A DNA stretch of 53,495 nt from IMG/VR virus record IMGVR_UViG_3300025137_000055, positions 1-53,495 of that record; one strand, given 5' to 3'. Position 1 is the first letter of the stretch. Each line of letters begins with the position of its first letter. Below are positions 24,335-31,612 of the stretch, piece after piece. The position numbers and the translations under genes are program-made. The notes beneath the pieces were generated by a model. It searched no databases and was not told where the DNA came from. It was given only the letters and a program-made list of their open reading frames with translations. Source of the DNA: a virus.

Positions 24335-24568
24335 TTAACTCCATTCTTCACTTTTCATTGTTGCATTGTAAACATCACTGTAGTGAGCATTTGCATACAC
24401 ATCTGCATCACCCCATGATATTCTCTCTTTATGATCTTGACGATCAATTCGTATAACTTCTTCTGTTAGTTTTTTAGAACTATTTTTCAAATTACGACCT
24501 TTCTGCACTTTTTTAGCTGCTCGTCGTATCATAGCGTATCGTTCTTCCTTACTAATAGTTGCTGTCAT
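24335..24568 (-). CDS. Small hypothetical protein
   Basis: ATG 24568 has a GAGG ribosome site 7 bp upstream. The 77-residue product has a basic N-terminal helix (EERYAMIRRAAKKVQKGRNL) and aromatic C-terminus. It is the first gene of the operon behind the promoter at 24653-24681, with a leader of about 75 nt. Unknown. Confidence 0.6.
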   Translation of the reverse strand: MTATISKEERYAMIRRAAKKVQKGRNLKNSSKKLTEEVIRIDRQDHKERISWGDADVYANAHYSDVYNATMKSEEWS

Positions 24569-24652
24569 ATTATCCTCACTTTATCCATATTAAAATTTAT
24601 GTCGATTCCATACCAATAAATAGGAATCTTCGTATATCGACATATGTTACAC

Positions 24653-24681
24653 ATTATAACACAATAAAACATTATTGTCAA
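24653..24681 (-). promoter_or_regulatory. Early sigma70 promoter
   Basis: Minus strand TTGACA (24681-24676), 17-bp spacer, TATAAT (24658-24653). Confidence 0.88.
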
Positions 24682-24686
24682 GTGTT

Positions 24687-24836
24687 TTATTTGTAGTCTC
24701 CTGTTTTTTTCGCTTCTTTCTTCTTGTCGGTATGAGTAGAAGGACGATTAAACTTCTCCATATTCTTAGCTACTGGATTACCGAAGTCTTTTATCGTGTT
24801 CTTTCGACCACTCCTTTTAGATTGAGAACGTCCCAT
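24687..24836 (-). CDS. Small basic protein, 49 residues
   Basis: ATG 24836 is preceded by GAGGAGGTAGT, a strong ribosome site. The frame runs 49 codons (MGRSQSKRSGRKNTIKDFGN) to TAA at 24687. Lys and Arg are frequent, and it ends KKKEAKKTGDYK. It lies 1 bp after the preceding gene. Probably a real small gene, perhaps nucleic-acid binding by charge. Confidence 0.65.
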   Translation of the reverse strand: MGRSQSKRSGRKNTIKDFGNPVAKNMEKFNRPSTHTDKKKEAKKTGDYK

Positions 24837-24837
24837 A

Positions 24838-25134
24838 CTACCTCCTCATACTCGCGTGGTCTTTAGCTTCCTGATCGTTTATAATAGGAACCATATTAGA
24901 TTTGTGCATGGTACTGATACCTTTAACTAGAGTACCAGTATAGACTGATCTCTCTTCCTTTGTGGTGTGTACAGTGACACAATCCACAGATTGGTATACT
25001 GGTGTGGGCCTACGATAAGGTTCGTTTACCACTTCCATAGGAACAAATTTAGGGGTGGGTTTTTTCTTGGTAGTCCAAGCATTGAAAGATTTCTTCCGAC
25101 CACTAGGGTAACATCTCATATTTCCGTGTTGCAT
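24838..25134 (-). CDS. Conserved T4-like hypothetical protein
   Basis: The promoter at 25165-25193 puts transcription start near 25158, so ATG 25173 lies too far upstream; ATG 25134, preceded by AAAGAG, is chosen (98 residues). The product starts MQHGNMRCYPSGRKKSFNAW and ends NDQEAKDHASMRR, with GTLVKGISTMHKSNMVPI before it. The same arrangement is familiar from marine T4-like phages. No function is known. Confidence 0.65.
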   Translation of the reverse strand: MQHGNMRCYPSGRKKSFNAWTTKKKPTPKFVPMEVVNEPYRRPTPVYQSVDCVTVHTTKEERSVYTGTLVKGISTMHKSNMVPIINDQEAKDHASMRR

Positions 25135-25164
25135 AAAATACTCTTTCATTCGAATAATAAGTAC

Positions 25165-25193
25165 ATTATACACGCATAAACAACAAAAGTCAA
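25165..25193 (-). promoter_or_regulatory. Early sigma70-like promoter
   Basis: Minus strand TTGACT (25193-25188), 17-bp spacer, TATAAT (25170-25165). It fixes the start of the downstream gene. Confidence 0.8.
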
Positions 25194-25204
25194 GGTTTAA
25201 TTTG

Positions 25205-25212
25205 TATAAATA
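25205..25212 (+). promoter_or_regulatory. T4-type late promoter
   Basis: TATAAATA stands only 5 bp before the ATG at 25218, so the transcript would start at or next to the start codon. Confidence 0.7.
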
Positions 25213-25217
25213 TACGC

Positions 25218-25484
25218 ATGACGGAACAATTATTTGACTTTGGTTTCACACTAGTAAACGAGGAAGAACTTGAGGCGGTGCAACACGCTTCGTCTAAGTT
25301 GGAATCTGTTTCTTCTACTGTGGACGCTACACAAGATCGGTTAGACAGTTTGTTTAATGCGATCCAACCTCTTCTCAACAATCTAAAACAGAACCCTGAG
25401 AAGGAATATATTTTATGGCCTAATCGATTAAACAAAATCGAGGAATTTGAAAACTATATCCAAAATATCTACAAGGGAAATTAA
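25218..25484 (+). CDS. Coiled-coil protein, possibly leaderless
   Basis: This 88-residue protein (MTEQLFDFGFTLVNEEELEA) has one methionine only, so the start is fixed unless a rare codon is used. Residues 15-60 form a helical, coiled-coil-like stretch. No ribosome site precedes ATG. It has a late promoter 5 bp upstream and is followed 3 bp later by another gene, so it is probably a virion or late protein. Confidence 0.65.
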   Translation: MTEQLFDFGFTLVNEEELEAVQHASSKLESVSSTVDATQDRLDSLFNAIQPLLNNLKQNPEKEYILWPNRLNKIEEFENYIQNIYKGN

Positions 25485-25487
25485 TAA

Positions 25488-26357
25488 ATGTTTTTCAATA
25501 CAAAAGACGAAACAATTTTAAGAGAGACCAGCGAGAACGGTCCGGTCTATCAGTATGTTATGGGACATGAGAAAGAAGAGATGTCACGTAACCTAAATGG
25601 ACAGTTAAACGATAACATAAAAAACAATAAACTTTATCTTCGTCATTCTTCTAACAGGGTAAATACTGTGGAAGAAGTTCTATCAAGATGTCCGATGTAT
25701 TGTAACTTCCTAAGAACAAAAGATTATAAAAATATTCTTTTTGTTGGGCATTTTAATGACGGACAGACATCTTGGTTACTTCCTGAAGATGCCGATCGAC
25801 ACGTAGATCTTATGTCCCCAGAAAGGGCCCATTTAGATCAGGTATCGGACCCCAACATAGTATTACAGTTCATTCCTATGGTGTGGAAAATGTTTGGATA
25901 CAAAGGCGAAATAAAAGTCTGTAGTCCATCAGAAAGTCGTCACCGAGGAATAATGCATTCCATGTATAGGAACAATGGTTTAAGATATTGTACTATAGAA
26001 AGTAATAAACAGTACCGTCACGGAATGGACAAATTTGAGTGGAATGTCAGTCTTCCACCAAACACTGAAAAGTTTGATGCAGTGGTTTTCTTGGGTGTTC
26101 CTAAGAATGCCGGAGCTTTCGCAGAGATTGCGGTAAGAGAATGTTTTTCTCCGATATGTACTCCGGATTTTGATTTGGTAGATATGTACTACAATCAGGG
26201 AGATTCTGAGAAATTTGTTCTGGCTAGAAAGAAAGACAACACAGAATCCCTGACCACAGTCTTCTCAAACCGTAGTGAATGGGACTCTGATATAAAATCT
26301 TCCGGTGGTAGACCAGAAGAGTATATGTTAATGGATCGTATTATTTCAGTATATTAA
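25488..26357 (+). CDS. Hypothetical late protein
   Basis: This 289-residue protein contains ILFVGHFNDGQTSWLLPE near residue 84 and KFDAVVFLGVPKNAG near 205, a layout like a Rossmann or SAM-type fold, but key methyltransferase motifs are not clear. It is co-transcribed with the coiled-coil gene upstream. The end overlaps a convergent minus-strand gene by 12 bp. Function unknown. Confidence 0.6.
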   Translation: MFFNTKDETILRETSENGPVYQYVMGHEKEEMSRNLNGQLNDNIKNNKLYLRHSSNRVNTVEEVLSRCPMYCNFLRTKDYKNILFVGHFNDGQTSWLLPEDADRHVDLMSPERAHLDQVSDPNIVLQFIPMVWKMFGYKGEIKVCSPSESRHRGIMHSMYRNNGLRYCTIESNKQYRHGMDKFEWNVSLPPNTEKFDAVVFLGVPKNAGAFAEIAVRECFSPICTPDFDLVDMYYNQGDSEKFVLARKKDNTESLTTVFSNRSEWDSDIKSSGGRPEEYMLMDRIISVY

Positions 26358-26501
26358 TGCGATAATAACAGCGACAGCACACCAAATTAGGACGTTTGGT
26401 TTATACAGCCAAACGTTCTTAAAGTCGTGTAAGGTACATTGAATAAAATTCTTCACTTTAGGCAGATTGTCTTCTGCAAATTCTTTCATATTTTCAATCA
26501 T
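26346..26501 (-). CDS. Small membrane protein, 51 residues
   Basis: ATG 26501 is preceded by GGAG (in ACGGAGTAATAATATG). The frame encodes MIENMKEFAEDNLPKVKNFI and ends in one hydrophobic helix (VLIWCAVAVIIALIY), a C-tail membrane anchor. It lies 4 bp after the preceding gene in the lysis/glycan block. Possible minor lysis or membrane protein. Confidence 0.65.
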   Translation of the reverse strand: MIENMKEFAEDNLPKVKNFIQCTLHDFKNVWLYKPNVLIWCAVAVIIALIY

Positions 26502-26505
26502 ATTA

Positions 26506-27135
26506 TTACTCCGTAATAGCAACCACTTTCACATTTTTTCCAATTGGAAACTTTATTTTATCATGTCTATGATAAATTGTAAAGTTCACTTCCGAAAATT
26601 CTTTAAAGAAATTTGACCAGATAGGTCTCCAATTCGTAGCAAGTCTATGGGTATTCAAATCACTTCTATCAGATTCCAATACCAAATCAGTACAACTTCT
26701 TAAGTTCAAATCGAACATAGAATCGAATCCATATAAGTGAACTTCCGTTGCTCTCATCTTCCTACACGCATAATCTACTGCCATATGACCACAACTATAA
26801 TTAGTCGCTGCCTGAGACTTCGCATGTCCCGGCAGTTGGGCGTATGGAGGTACATGAGTCCAGAACCCTTTGATGTTCTGAGAATATTTTAAATAGAATG
26901 CTGGGTGAGATTCCATCCATCTTCTAGGTCTATTGCCTAGTATCCAGTCATACATTCCGAGATTAACACTACCTTCAGTCAGAGCAGCCATCATCTTAAA
27001 GTCCACCATACAACTTGCATAGACTTCTTCTTTAGTTAATTGAATTGGTGGCATATTACACACTAAAAGCTTGCCTTCCGTACCTCTTTTAAAGAGATCC
27101 GCCCAATCACCATTACCTAAAACATTGACCCTCAT
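26506..27135 (-). CDS. Possible glycosyltransferase-like protein
   Basis: This 209-residue protein begins with a nucleotide-fold-like strand (MRVNVLGNGDWADLFKRG). It carries YSCGHMAVDYACRKMRATEV followed by HLYGFDS, a pattern found in GT42/DUF115-type sugar transferases (from memory). It shares its start base with the nuclease stop (27135) and lies in an island rich in sugar enzymes. Fold-level call only. Confidence 0.45.
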   Translation of the reverse strand: MRVNVLGNGDWADLFKRGTEGKLLVCNMPPIQLTKEEVYASCMVDFKMMAALTEGSVNLGMYDWILGNRPRRWMESHPAFYLKYSQNIKGFWTHVPPYAQLPGHAKSQAATNYSCGHMAVDYACRKMRATEVHLYGFDSMFDLNLRSCTDLVLESDRSDLNTHRLATNWRPIWSNFFKEFSEVNFTIYHRHDKIKFPIGKNVKVVAITE

Positions 27136-27608
27136 TATAGACCCATCTTCTCTTTTAGAAGAGAATATTCACCGTCTTCACATTTTGGAAGACCCAATTT
27201 CTCTACTAATAAATCCCTATTAACTAAATGTTCATTTTCTATATCATCCTTAGATTGACCGAAATATGCGACAGCATAATGGTCTCTTATCATGATATTG
27301 TTTACAGTCATCTCAGAATCAGTCTCGTGATCATAGACAACAAATTCACCGAGGATTCTTCCGTACTTTCCTTTATTATCTAGTCTTGTACGAAGTACAC
27401 ATTTTTCTCCTAGTTTTTCCGTGAGAAACTTTGATGCAGTTTTACCAAAGATTTTCTCGATAGGATCTCTTGTACGCGATTCAGGAGTATCAATACCATA
27501 AAGCCTAATCCTTTGATTAGCAAAAACAACACCAAAGCCGAGATTAATGTCAACATCCACAGTATCACCATCGACGACTCTAATAATTTTCGCACTGTAT
27601 TCATACAT
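27135..27608 (-). CDS. Staphylococcal-type nuclease
   Basis: This 157-residue protein has the SNase core: VVDGDT (Asp13, Asp15), RIRLYGIDTPES with Arg35, Asp40, Thr41 and Glu43, and KYGRILGEF with Arg84. These match the calcium site and catalytic Arg/Glu of micrococcal nuclease. No signal peptide is present, so it would work in the cytoplasm, perhaps degrading host DNA or RNA. It is in a tight operon with spanins (2-bp gap). Confidence 0.85.
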   Translation of the reverse strand: MYEYSAKIIRVVDGDTVDVDINLGFGVVFANQRIRLYGIDTPESRTRDPIEKIFGKTASKFLTEKLGEKCVLRTRLDNKGKYGRILGEFVVYDHETDSEMTVNNIMIRDHYAVAYFGQSKDDIENEHLVNRDLLVEKLGLPKCEDGEYSLLKEKMGL

Positions 27609-27610
27609 TT

Positions 27611-28141
27611 TTATTCCTCACTCTCTTCTTTTTCTAATTTGTCATCAATTGTGACGTTTCTGTAGTACACGATTACTTCACCAAGTTCTCGAATATATCT
27701 TCTTAATTCTTGTGTGTTTGCGGACATCATCTTATAGTCTCCAACAGTCATAGCAACAAACACTACCTTACCGTTATTCTTATCTTTCATCTCATCTAAG
27801 AATCTATCTAAGTATGTATAACCTACGGGCCAGTCTGGATTTTCTCTTTCTGTTTTATCACAATCTTTAGGTCTTTTAAATCTTTCTGCGCCTTTCTTAT
27901 CATATTTTTTAGGATCAAAAGCTATTGTAGCTTTACAGGGGTTAGCAACAATAGCTTCAGATACAACATACCATTTAGGATTTTCCAAATCGATCGGTCG
28001 TGGTAATGTCGGTTGGATTATTTCTATTTTTACTGGTTTTGTTATAACTTGAATTTCTTTCTCTCCAAATATATTCTGGAAAGTGCTACAACCACTAAGG
28101 AGTGTCAGTAGTGCCAAGCTCACTAATCTTTTTGCTGTCAT
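27611..28141 (-). CDS. Lipoprotein, probable outer-membrane spanin
   Basis: This 176-residue protein has a signal peptide and lipobox (LLTLLSGCS, lipidated Cys at 18). The mature part is rich in Lys, Asp and Pro. Its gene overlaps the upstream i-spanin-like gene by 47 bp, the usual nested spanin layout. It would join the inner-membrane spanin across the periplasm and fuse the membranes during lysis. It is longer than classical Rz1, so it may have an added role. Confidence 0.7.
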   Translation of the reverse strand: MTAKRLVSLALLTLLSGCSTFQNIFGEKEIQVITKPVKIEIIQPTLPRPIDLENPKWYVVSEAIVANPCKATIAFDPKKYDKKGAERFKRPKDCDKTERENPDWPVGYTYLDRFLDEMKDKNNGKVVFVAMTVGDYKMMSANTQELRRYIRELGEVIVYYRNVTIDDKLEKEESEE

Positions 28142-28478
28142 TTTCTATGTCCTCAAATACTTCTGATGTACCATTGTTAAATCTTATCTCCATAAGACCC
28201 GGCTTTACCTGTGAAAGTTTATCAAAATTATGTCTAGAAAATATAGCAAGATACTGATCCTTTTCTTGTTCTATTTGACTATAATTTCTCTGTAAATTCG
28301 TGAGGGATTCTCCCTGTTTTTCATAAGACTTCTGAAGAACATTTATAGTTTCCTTCTGTTCTTCAAATGCATTTTCTAATTTCACCGCATTTTCTTTAAG
28401 TGTTTCATTCTCCGAGTATAACCACCAAGAACCCAGACCTAGAACTAGTATTATTCCTACAAATAATTGATTGAACAT
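28095..28478 (-). CDS. Inner-membrane spanin-like protein
   Basis: This 127-residue protein has an N-terminal membrane helix (FVGIILVLGLGSWWLY) and a long periplasmic coiled coil (residues about 25-80), then a short beta-type C-terminus (KPGLMEIRFNNGTSEVFED). This is the i-spanin (Rz) plan. The 3' end overlaps the lipoprotein gene by 47 bp. Confidence 0.75.
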   Translation of the reverse strand: MFNQLFVGIILVLGLGSWWLYSENETLKENAVKLENAFEEQKETINVLQKSYEKQGESLTNLQRNYSQIEQEKDQYLAIFSRHNFDKLSQVKPGLMEIRFNNGTSEVFEDIENDSKKISELGTTDTP

Positions 28479-28690
28479 GATTTATTTTCCTTTCTGAGTC
28501 TCTGATTATTTTCCAATACTATTCTACAAGCACTTGTTACTTCGTCAACCTTTGAAATTAAAGATTCTATGGTTCTCTTCTGTACTTCTATGGTTTTTTC
28601 TTGTGAAGAAATTTTATTCTGTGTGGATTTATAATAAAACCCAAATACAGAAGACATTACCAATATAAGTATAATTAAATATTTACTCAT
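28457..28690 (-). CDS. Small membrane coiled-coil protein
   Basis: This 77-residue protein has an N-terminal helix (YLIILILVMSSVFGFYY) and a coiled coil after it (SSQEKTIEVQKRTIESLISK), with two Cys near the end. It overlaps the next spanin-like gene by 22 bp. It resembles a second i-spanin or an accessory lysis protein. It overlaps the cytidylyltransferase stop by 4 bp. Confidence 0.65.
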   Translation of the reverse strand: MSKYLIILILVMSSVFGFYYKSTQNKISSQEKTIEVQKRTIESLISKVDEVTSACRIVLENNQRLRKENKSCSINYL

Positions 28691-29103
28691 GATCTTTCCT
28701 TGTCCGAAATTCTAGTTCTGAGTTCTGACGAAGAGAACCTGTGTGAACGTTCATTAAAGTAATTGAGTATACCCCTTTTCTTACATATATCCTTACCAGT
28801 GAAGTCCTTTTCTAGATATTCTTCTCCTAGTATTCTTACATCAATACGATACATAGAAAGAATGTCCTCTAAATCCTCTTCAGTCACATAAGGAATTATT
28901 TCATCAACATAACCCACGGCATTTAATTGGGCGTACCTCTCCACTATTGTTTGTATGGGAGAGTTTTTTTTATCTCTTTCTATGGAAGGATCTACCTGTA
29001 GTCCAGCTATAAGATAGTCGCATTGTTCTTTAGCATCACGCAACATTGTTATATGACCAGAATGTAACAAATCAAAAGCCGAACAAGTAAACCCCACTTT
29101 CAT
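28687..29103 (-). CDS. Cytidylyltransferase-like nucleotidyltransferase
   Basis: This 138-residue protein has the HSGH motif (residues 14-17, in DLLHSGHITML) and a C-terminal SSELRTRI segment in place of the usual ISTS(x)R. It matches the glycerol-3-phosphate cytidylyltransferase (TagD) family in length and layout. It would activate a small phosphate ester with CTP, e.g. for glycan decoration. It overlaps the glycosyltransferase gene by 4 bp, suggesting joint function. Confidence 0.85.
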   Translation of the reverse strand: MKVGFTCSAFDLLHSGHITMLRDAKEQCDYLIAGLQVDPSIERDKKNSPIQTIVERYAQLNAVGYVDEIIPYVTEEDLEDILSMYRIDVRILGEEYLEKDFTGKDICKKRGILNYFNERSHRFSSSELRTRISDKERS

Positions 29104-29756
29104 AACATCATTTTCCTGATTTTATCATTACCTTTATTTCCGGTATGATGAATGATTAATGGGTTTTTAACCTCTATACCGTCCACATAATCCAATCTAA
29201 GAGAGTTAAACTTATGGGGTAGGGGTTCCATAACCCCTATCTTCTCTATTTCCGACATAGAGTAATGTAGGACTTGTTGATCACCCTCAATAGGTTTTTT
29301 TTCACAAGCTAATACCCAATTTCTCAGATTCCAATTTCTGTTGGTAAGTACAACACCACTATTGTACCAAGGTCCATTATCGGGTCTTCTTTTGGACCAA
29401 GGTCGATCATGTACCATGCCAATCTTATCTTCTACGTAGTAGTCAAATATAGAACTTATATCAGAAACAACTTCACAATCAGTATCTAACCAACAAACTA
29501 GTTTGTTTGGATATGTTGCCTCGTATATAGTCCTAGGTTTTTTGAACCAACCCTTCAGATCCTTTCCAACCTGATCTACTTTGTATGGAACATACACATC
29601 AACGTCAATAGACGAAAGATGATCCAACATTTCTTCGGACATACCAAAATCAGCTACTCTTATGGGAGTACTATTGTTTCTAAAATAATTATTTAGAAAC
29701 CAAGGTAGTTGCCATTCCGTATTTCTATCGCAACCTGTAAGAAATATATTATTCAT
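29100..29756 (-). CDS. Glycosyltransferase, GT-A fold
   Basis: This 218-residue protein has a DxD-type metal motif (CWLDTDCEV near residue 90), WYNSGVVL, GDQQVLH and a C-terminal HHTGNKGNDK. These are typical of GT8-like retaining transferases. It likely moves a sugar from a nucleotide donor onto a phage or host glycan. It shares a transcript with the cytidylyltransferase. Acceptor unknown. Confidence 0.8.
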   Translation of the reverse strand: MNNIFLTGCDRNTEWQLPWFLNNYFRNNSTPIRVADFGMSEEMLDHLSSIDVDVYVPYKVDQVGKDLKGWFKKPRTIYEATYPNKLVCWLDTDCEVVSDISSIFDYYVEDKIGMVHDRPWSKRRPDNGPWYNSGVVLTNRNWNLRNWVLACEKKPIEGDQQVLHYSMSEIEKIGVMEPLPHKFNSLRLDYVDGIEVKNPLIIHHTGNKGNDKIRKMML

Positions 29757-29803
29757 ACATCTATATACACATAGAATAAATATTACTATTCTATAGATAA
29801 TAA

Positions 29804-29835
29804 AAAGGACAGACGAAAATATCCACCTGTCCTTT
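29804..29835 (-). terminator. Rho-independent terminator
   Basis: AAAGGACAG (29804-29812) pairs with CTGTCCTTT (29827-29835). On the minus strand the stem ends in a U run, downstream of the sulfotransferase-like gene. Confidence 0.8.
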
Positions 29836-29872
29836 GTAATTGTTATTCATAATATAAAATTCATTTTTAGTT

Positions 29873-30526
29873 TTAACTTAAATAAGTCACTATAGTTTCT
29901 ATTTGTTCTTCTGTAAAGACGCTCTTGGATATTCCTACACTGTCATCATACCCCATATTCTCACTTTCCCTTAGATTTTTAATCTGGGATTTTTCTACTA
30001 CGACATCTACTACTGACAAATCCACACCATCATCGTTAAGTTCCCCTATACATCTGTGAAGTATTCTAGTGATTACCGACTCAGGATTATTCACTAAATT
30101 TTCGTAGGAATACACATCACAAAAAGCTACATGTTCTATCTCATCTTCAAATACTTTGATAGTAGAAACACCAGCCAAGTTAGATAAGAAGTCTTCTACT
30201 GTTAGTTCTGGGTGACGTTTTTTATGTTTTAAGTATACCACTGAAAGACAATCGACAGGATCTCTTTTGATAAGAAACTTTTGTTCGGGATAAACCGTCA
30301 TTAAAGTGTCCATATCAGTTACAGAATCGTTACCGTCATAGTTTAGGTTCGTGGGAACTAGAGGATGGAATCCATAGTCACTACTATTGAAAGCAGTTTC
30401 TACTGAAGATTTACCTGTAACTCCGTACTTTTCAATAATGTACTGACCGACTAAAGAAGCAACTAAAAAGGCGCCTCCTTCTGGATAACTTACAGCAAAT
30501 CTTGAACGCTGTTCTTGTGTTTTCAT
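29873..30526 (-). CDS. Sulfotransferase-like protein
   Basis: This 217-residue protein has an N-terminal SYPEGGAFLVAS (residues 13-24) where sulfotransferases bind the 5'-phosphosulfate of PAPS, then KRDPVDCLSVVY (87-98) at the 3'-phosphate motif, and SYENLVNNPESVITRIL, the usual YEDLxxxP segment. The P-loop is altered (EGG instead of RSG/KSG), so activity is not sure. It has its own late promoter and terminator. Confidence 0.6.
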   Translation of the reverse strand: MKTQEQRSRFAVSYPEGGAFLVASLVGQYIIEKYGVTGKSSVETAFNSSDYGFHPLVPTNLNYDGNDSVTDMDTLMTVYPEQKFLIKRDPVDCLSVVYLKHKKRHPELTVEDFLSNLAGVSTIKVFEDEIEHVAFCDVYSYENLVNNPESVITRILHRCIGELNDDGVDLSVVDVVVEKSQIKNLRESENMGYDDSVGISKSVFTEEQIETIVTYLS

Positions 30527-30584
30527 AGAATTTTCCTCTTTAGTTCTTCTACGTTTGCCCTTTAAGAAAGGTATTTTCTAATAC

Positions 30585-30592
30585 TATTTATA
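30585..30592 (-). promoter_or_regulatory. T4-type late promoter
   Basis: TATTTATA on the plus strand is TATAAATA on the minus strand, 59 bp before the sulfotransferase-like start. Confidence 0.75.
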
Positions 30593-30619
30593 AAAATAAC
30601 CAACTATATATCAACATTT

Positions 30620-31612
30620 TCATAAGTTTTCTGGGTTTTGGAAATCTTTTAAATCAAATTCAGTTCCATGCATTTTCATAAGATCTCTTTCGTGATTGGT
30701 GTATACTAACACTTCCGGATCATCAATAAGGAAATCACAACCTTTACAAAAATCTGGATAGTTTCCGGAAGTATGTTGTTCTCTCAGTTCAGTATATTGA
30801 GGACCGTTCCATATCTCTTCTATAGTGTTGTCTTCCATATGTCCCAATACAGCCTCAGTATCTCTACCAAGAACTTGACAACAAGGATGAACCGCACCCT
30901 TCTTACCATCCAATCCACCAGCGCGAATGACCACATCAGGAGAAAATGGACGACCACATGTTTTTACTGAACCCGACCTAACACCCACATCCTCAATATC
31001 TTGCACACCAGACCAGTTGTGCATTTTCCATATCTCAGTTTTTACACCCAGTTCATCAACAATTCTTTTATACTGTTCTAACTCTTGATCAATATTTTTA
31101 TTATCAGTGATGAGATGATATGTAGAAATTACACAATCAGAACCACTAGAATTAACATACTCTACCATTTCCTCAATATTCTGACGAATACCGGCGTATG
31201 TTCCCCCTACTGCATTGTGCATCCATTTAGTGTAGTCTTCTTGGTTTGAACCAATGAAGGAGAATCTATAAAAATCAAGACCAGCATCAACACAATCTCT
31301 CATGTACTTACCTTCCATTTTAAATCCATTAGAAAAGATAAAACATTTAGCTCCGTTTTTTTTAACAACTTCTATAAATTTAGGAAGTTTCTTTTGCATA
31401 GTTGCTTCACCGGAACCGTCTAAATTTATAACCCTTACTCCGTGTTTCGCACAGTCGGCTACATAACTTTCAAACTCTTCAAGTTTCATCATACGACGAA
31501 ACCCTTTGTCTCTGCCACCCTCACGCAAATCTTGTGGACACATACTACAAGAGTAATTGCAGCCACCCACAATCTCTATTACAGCTCTGTCTATGTGTAA
31601 TGGTAATTTCAT
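30620..31612 (-). CDS. Radical SAM/SPASM enzyme
   Basis: This 330-residue protein has the radical SAM cluster motif CNYSCSMC (Cys18, 22, 25), the glycine-rich GSGEAT, and a Cys-rich C-terminal half (TCGRPF, HPCC, FCKGCD) that fits a SPASM or twitch domain with extra Fe-S clusters. Such enzymes modify peptides or sugars. It overlaps the GT9-like gene by 4 bp. It needs several [4Fe-4S] clusters, which may link it to the phage iscU/iscA. Substrate unknown. Confidence 0.87.
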   Translation of the reverse strand: MKLPLHIDRAVIEIVGGCNYSCSMCPQDLREGGRDKGFRRMMKLEEFESYVADCAKHGVRVINLDGSGEATMQKKLPKFIEVVKKNGAKCFIFSNGFKMEGKYMRDCVDAGLDFYRFSFIGSNQEDYTKWMHNAVGGTYAGIRQNIEEMVEYVNSSGSDCVISTYHLITDNKNIDQELEQYKRIVDELGVKTEIWKMHNWSGVQDIEDVGVRSGSVKTCGRPFSPDVVIRAGGLDGKKGAVHPCCQVLGRDTEAVLGHMEDNTIEEIWNGPQYTELREQHTSGNYPDFCKGCDFLIDDPEVLVYTNHERDLMKMHGTEFDLKDFQNPENL

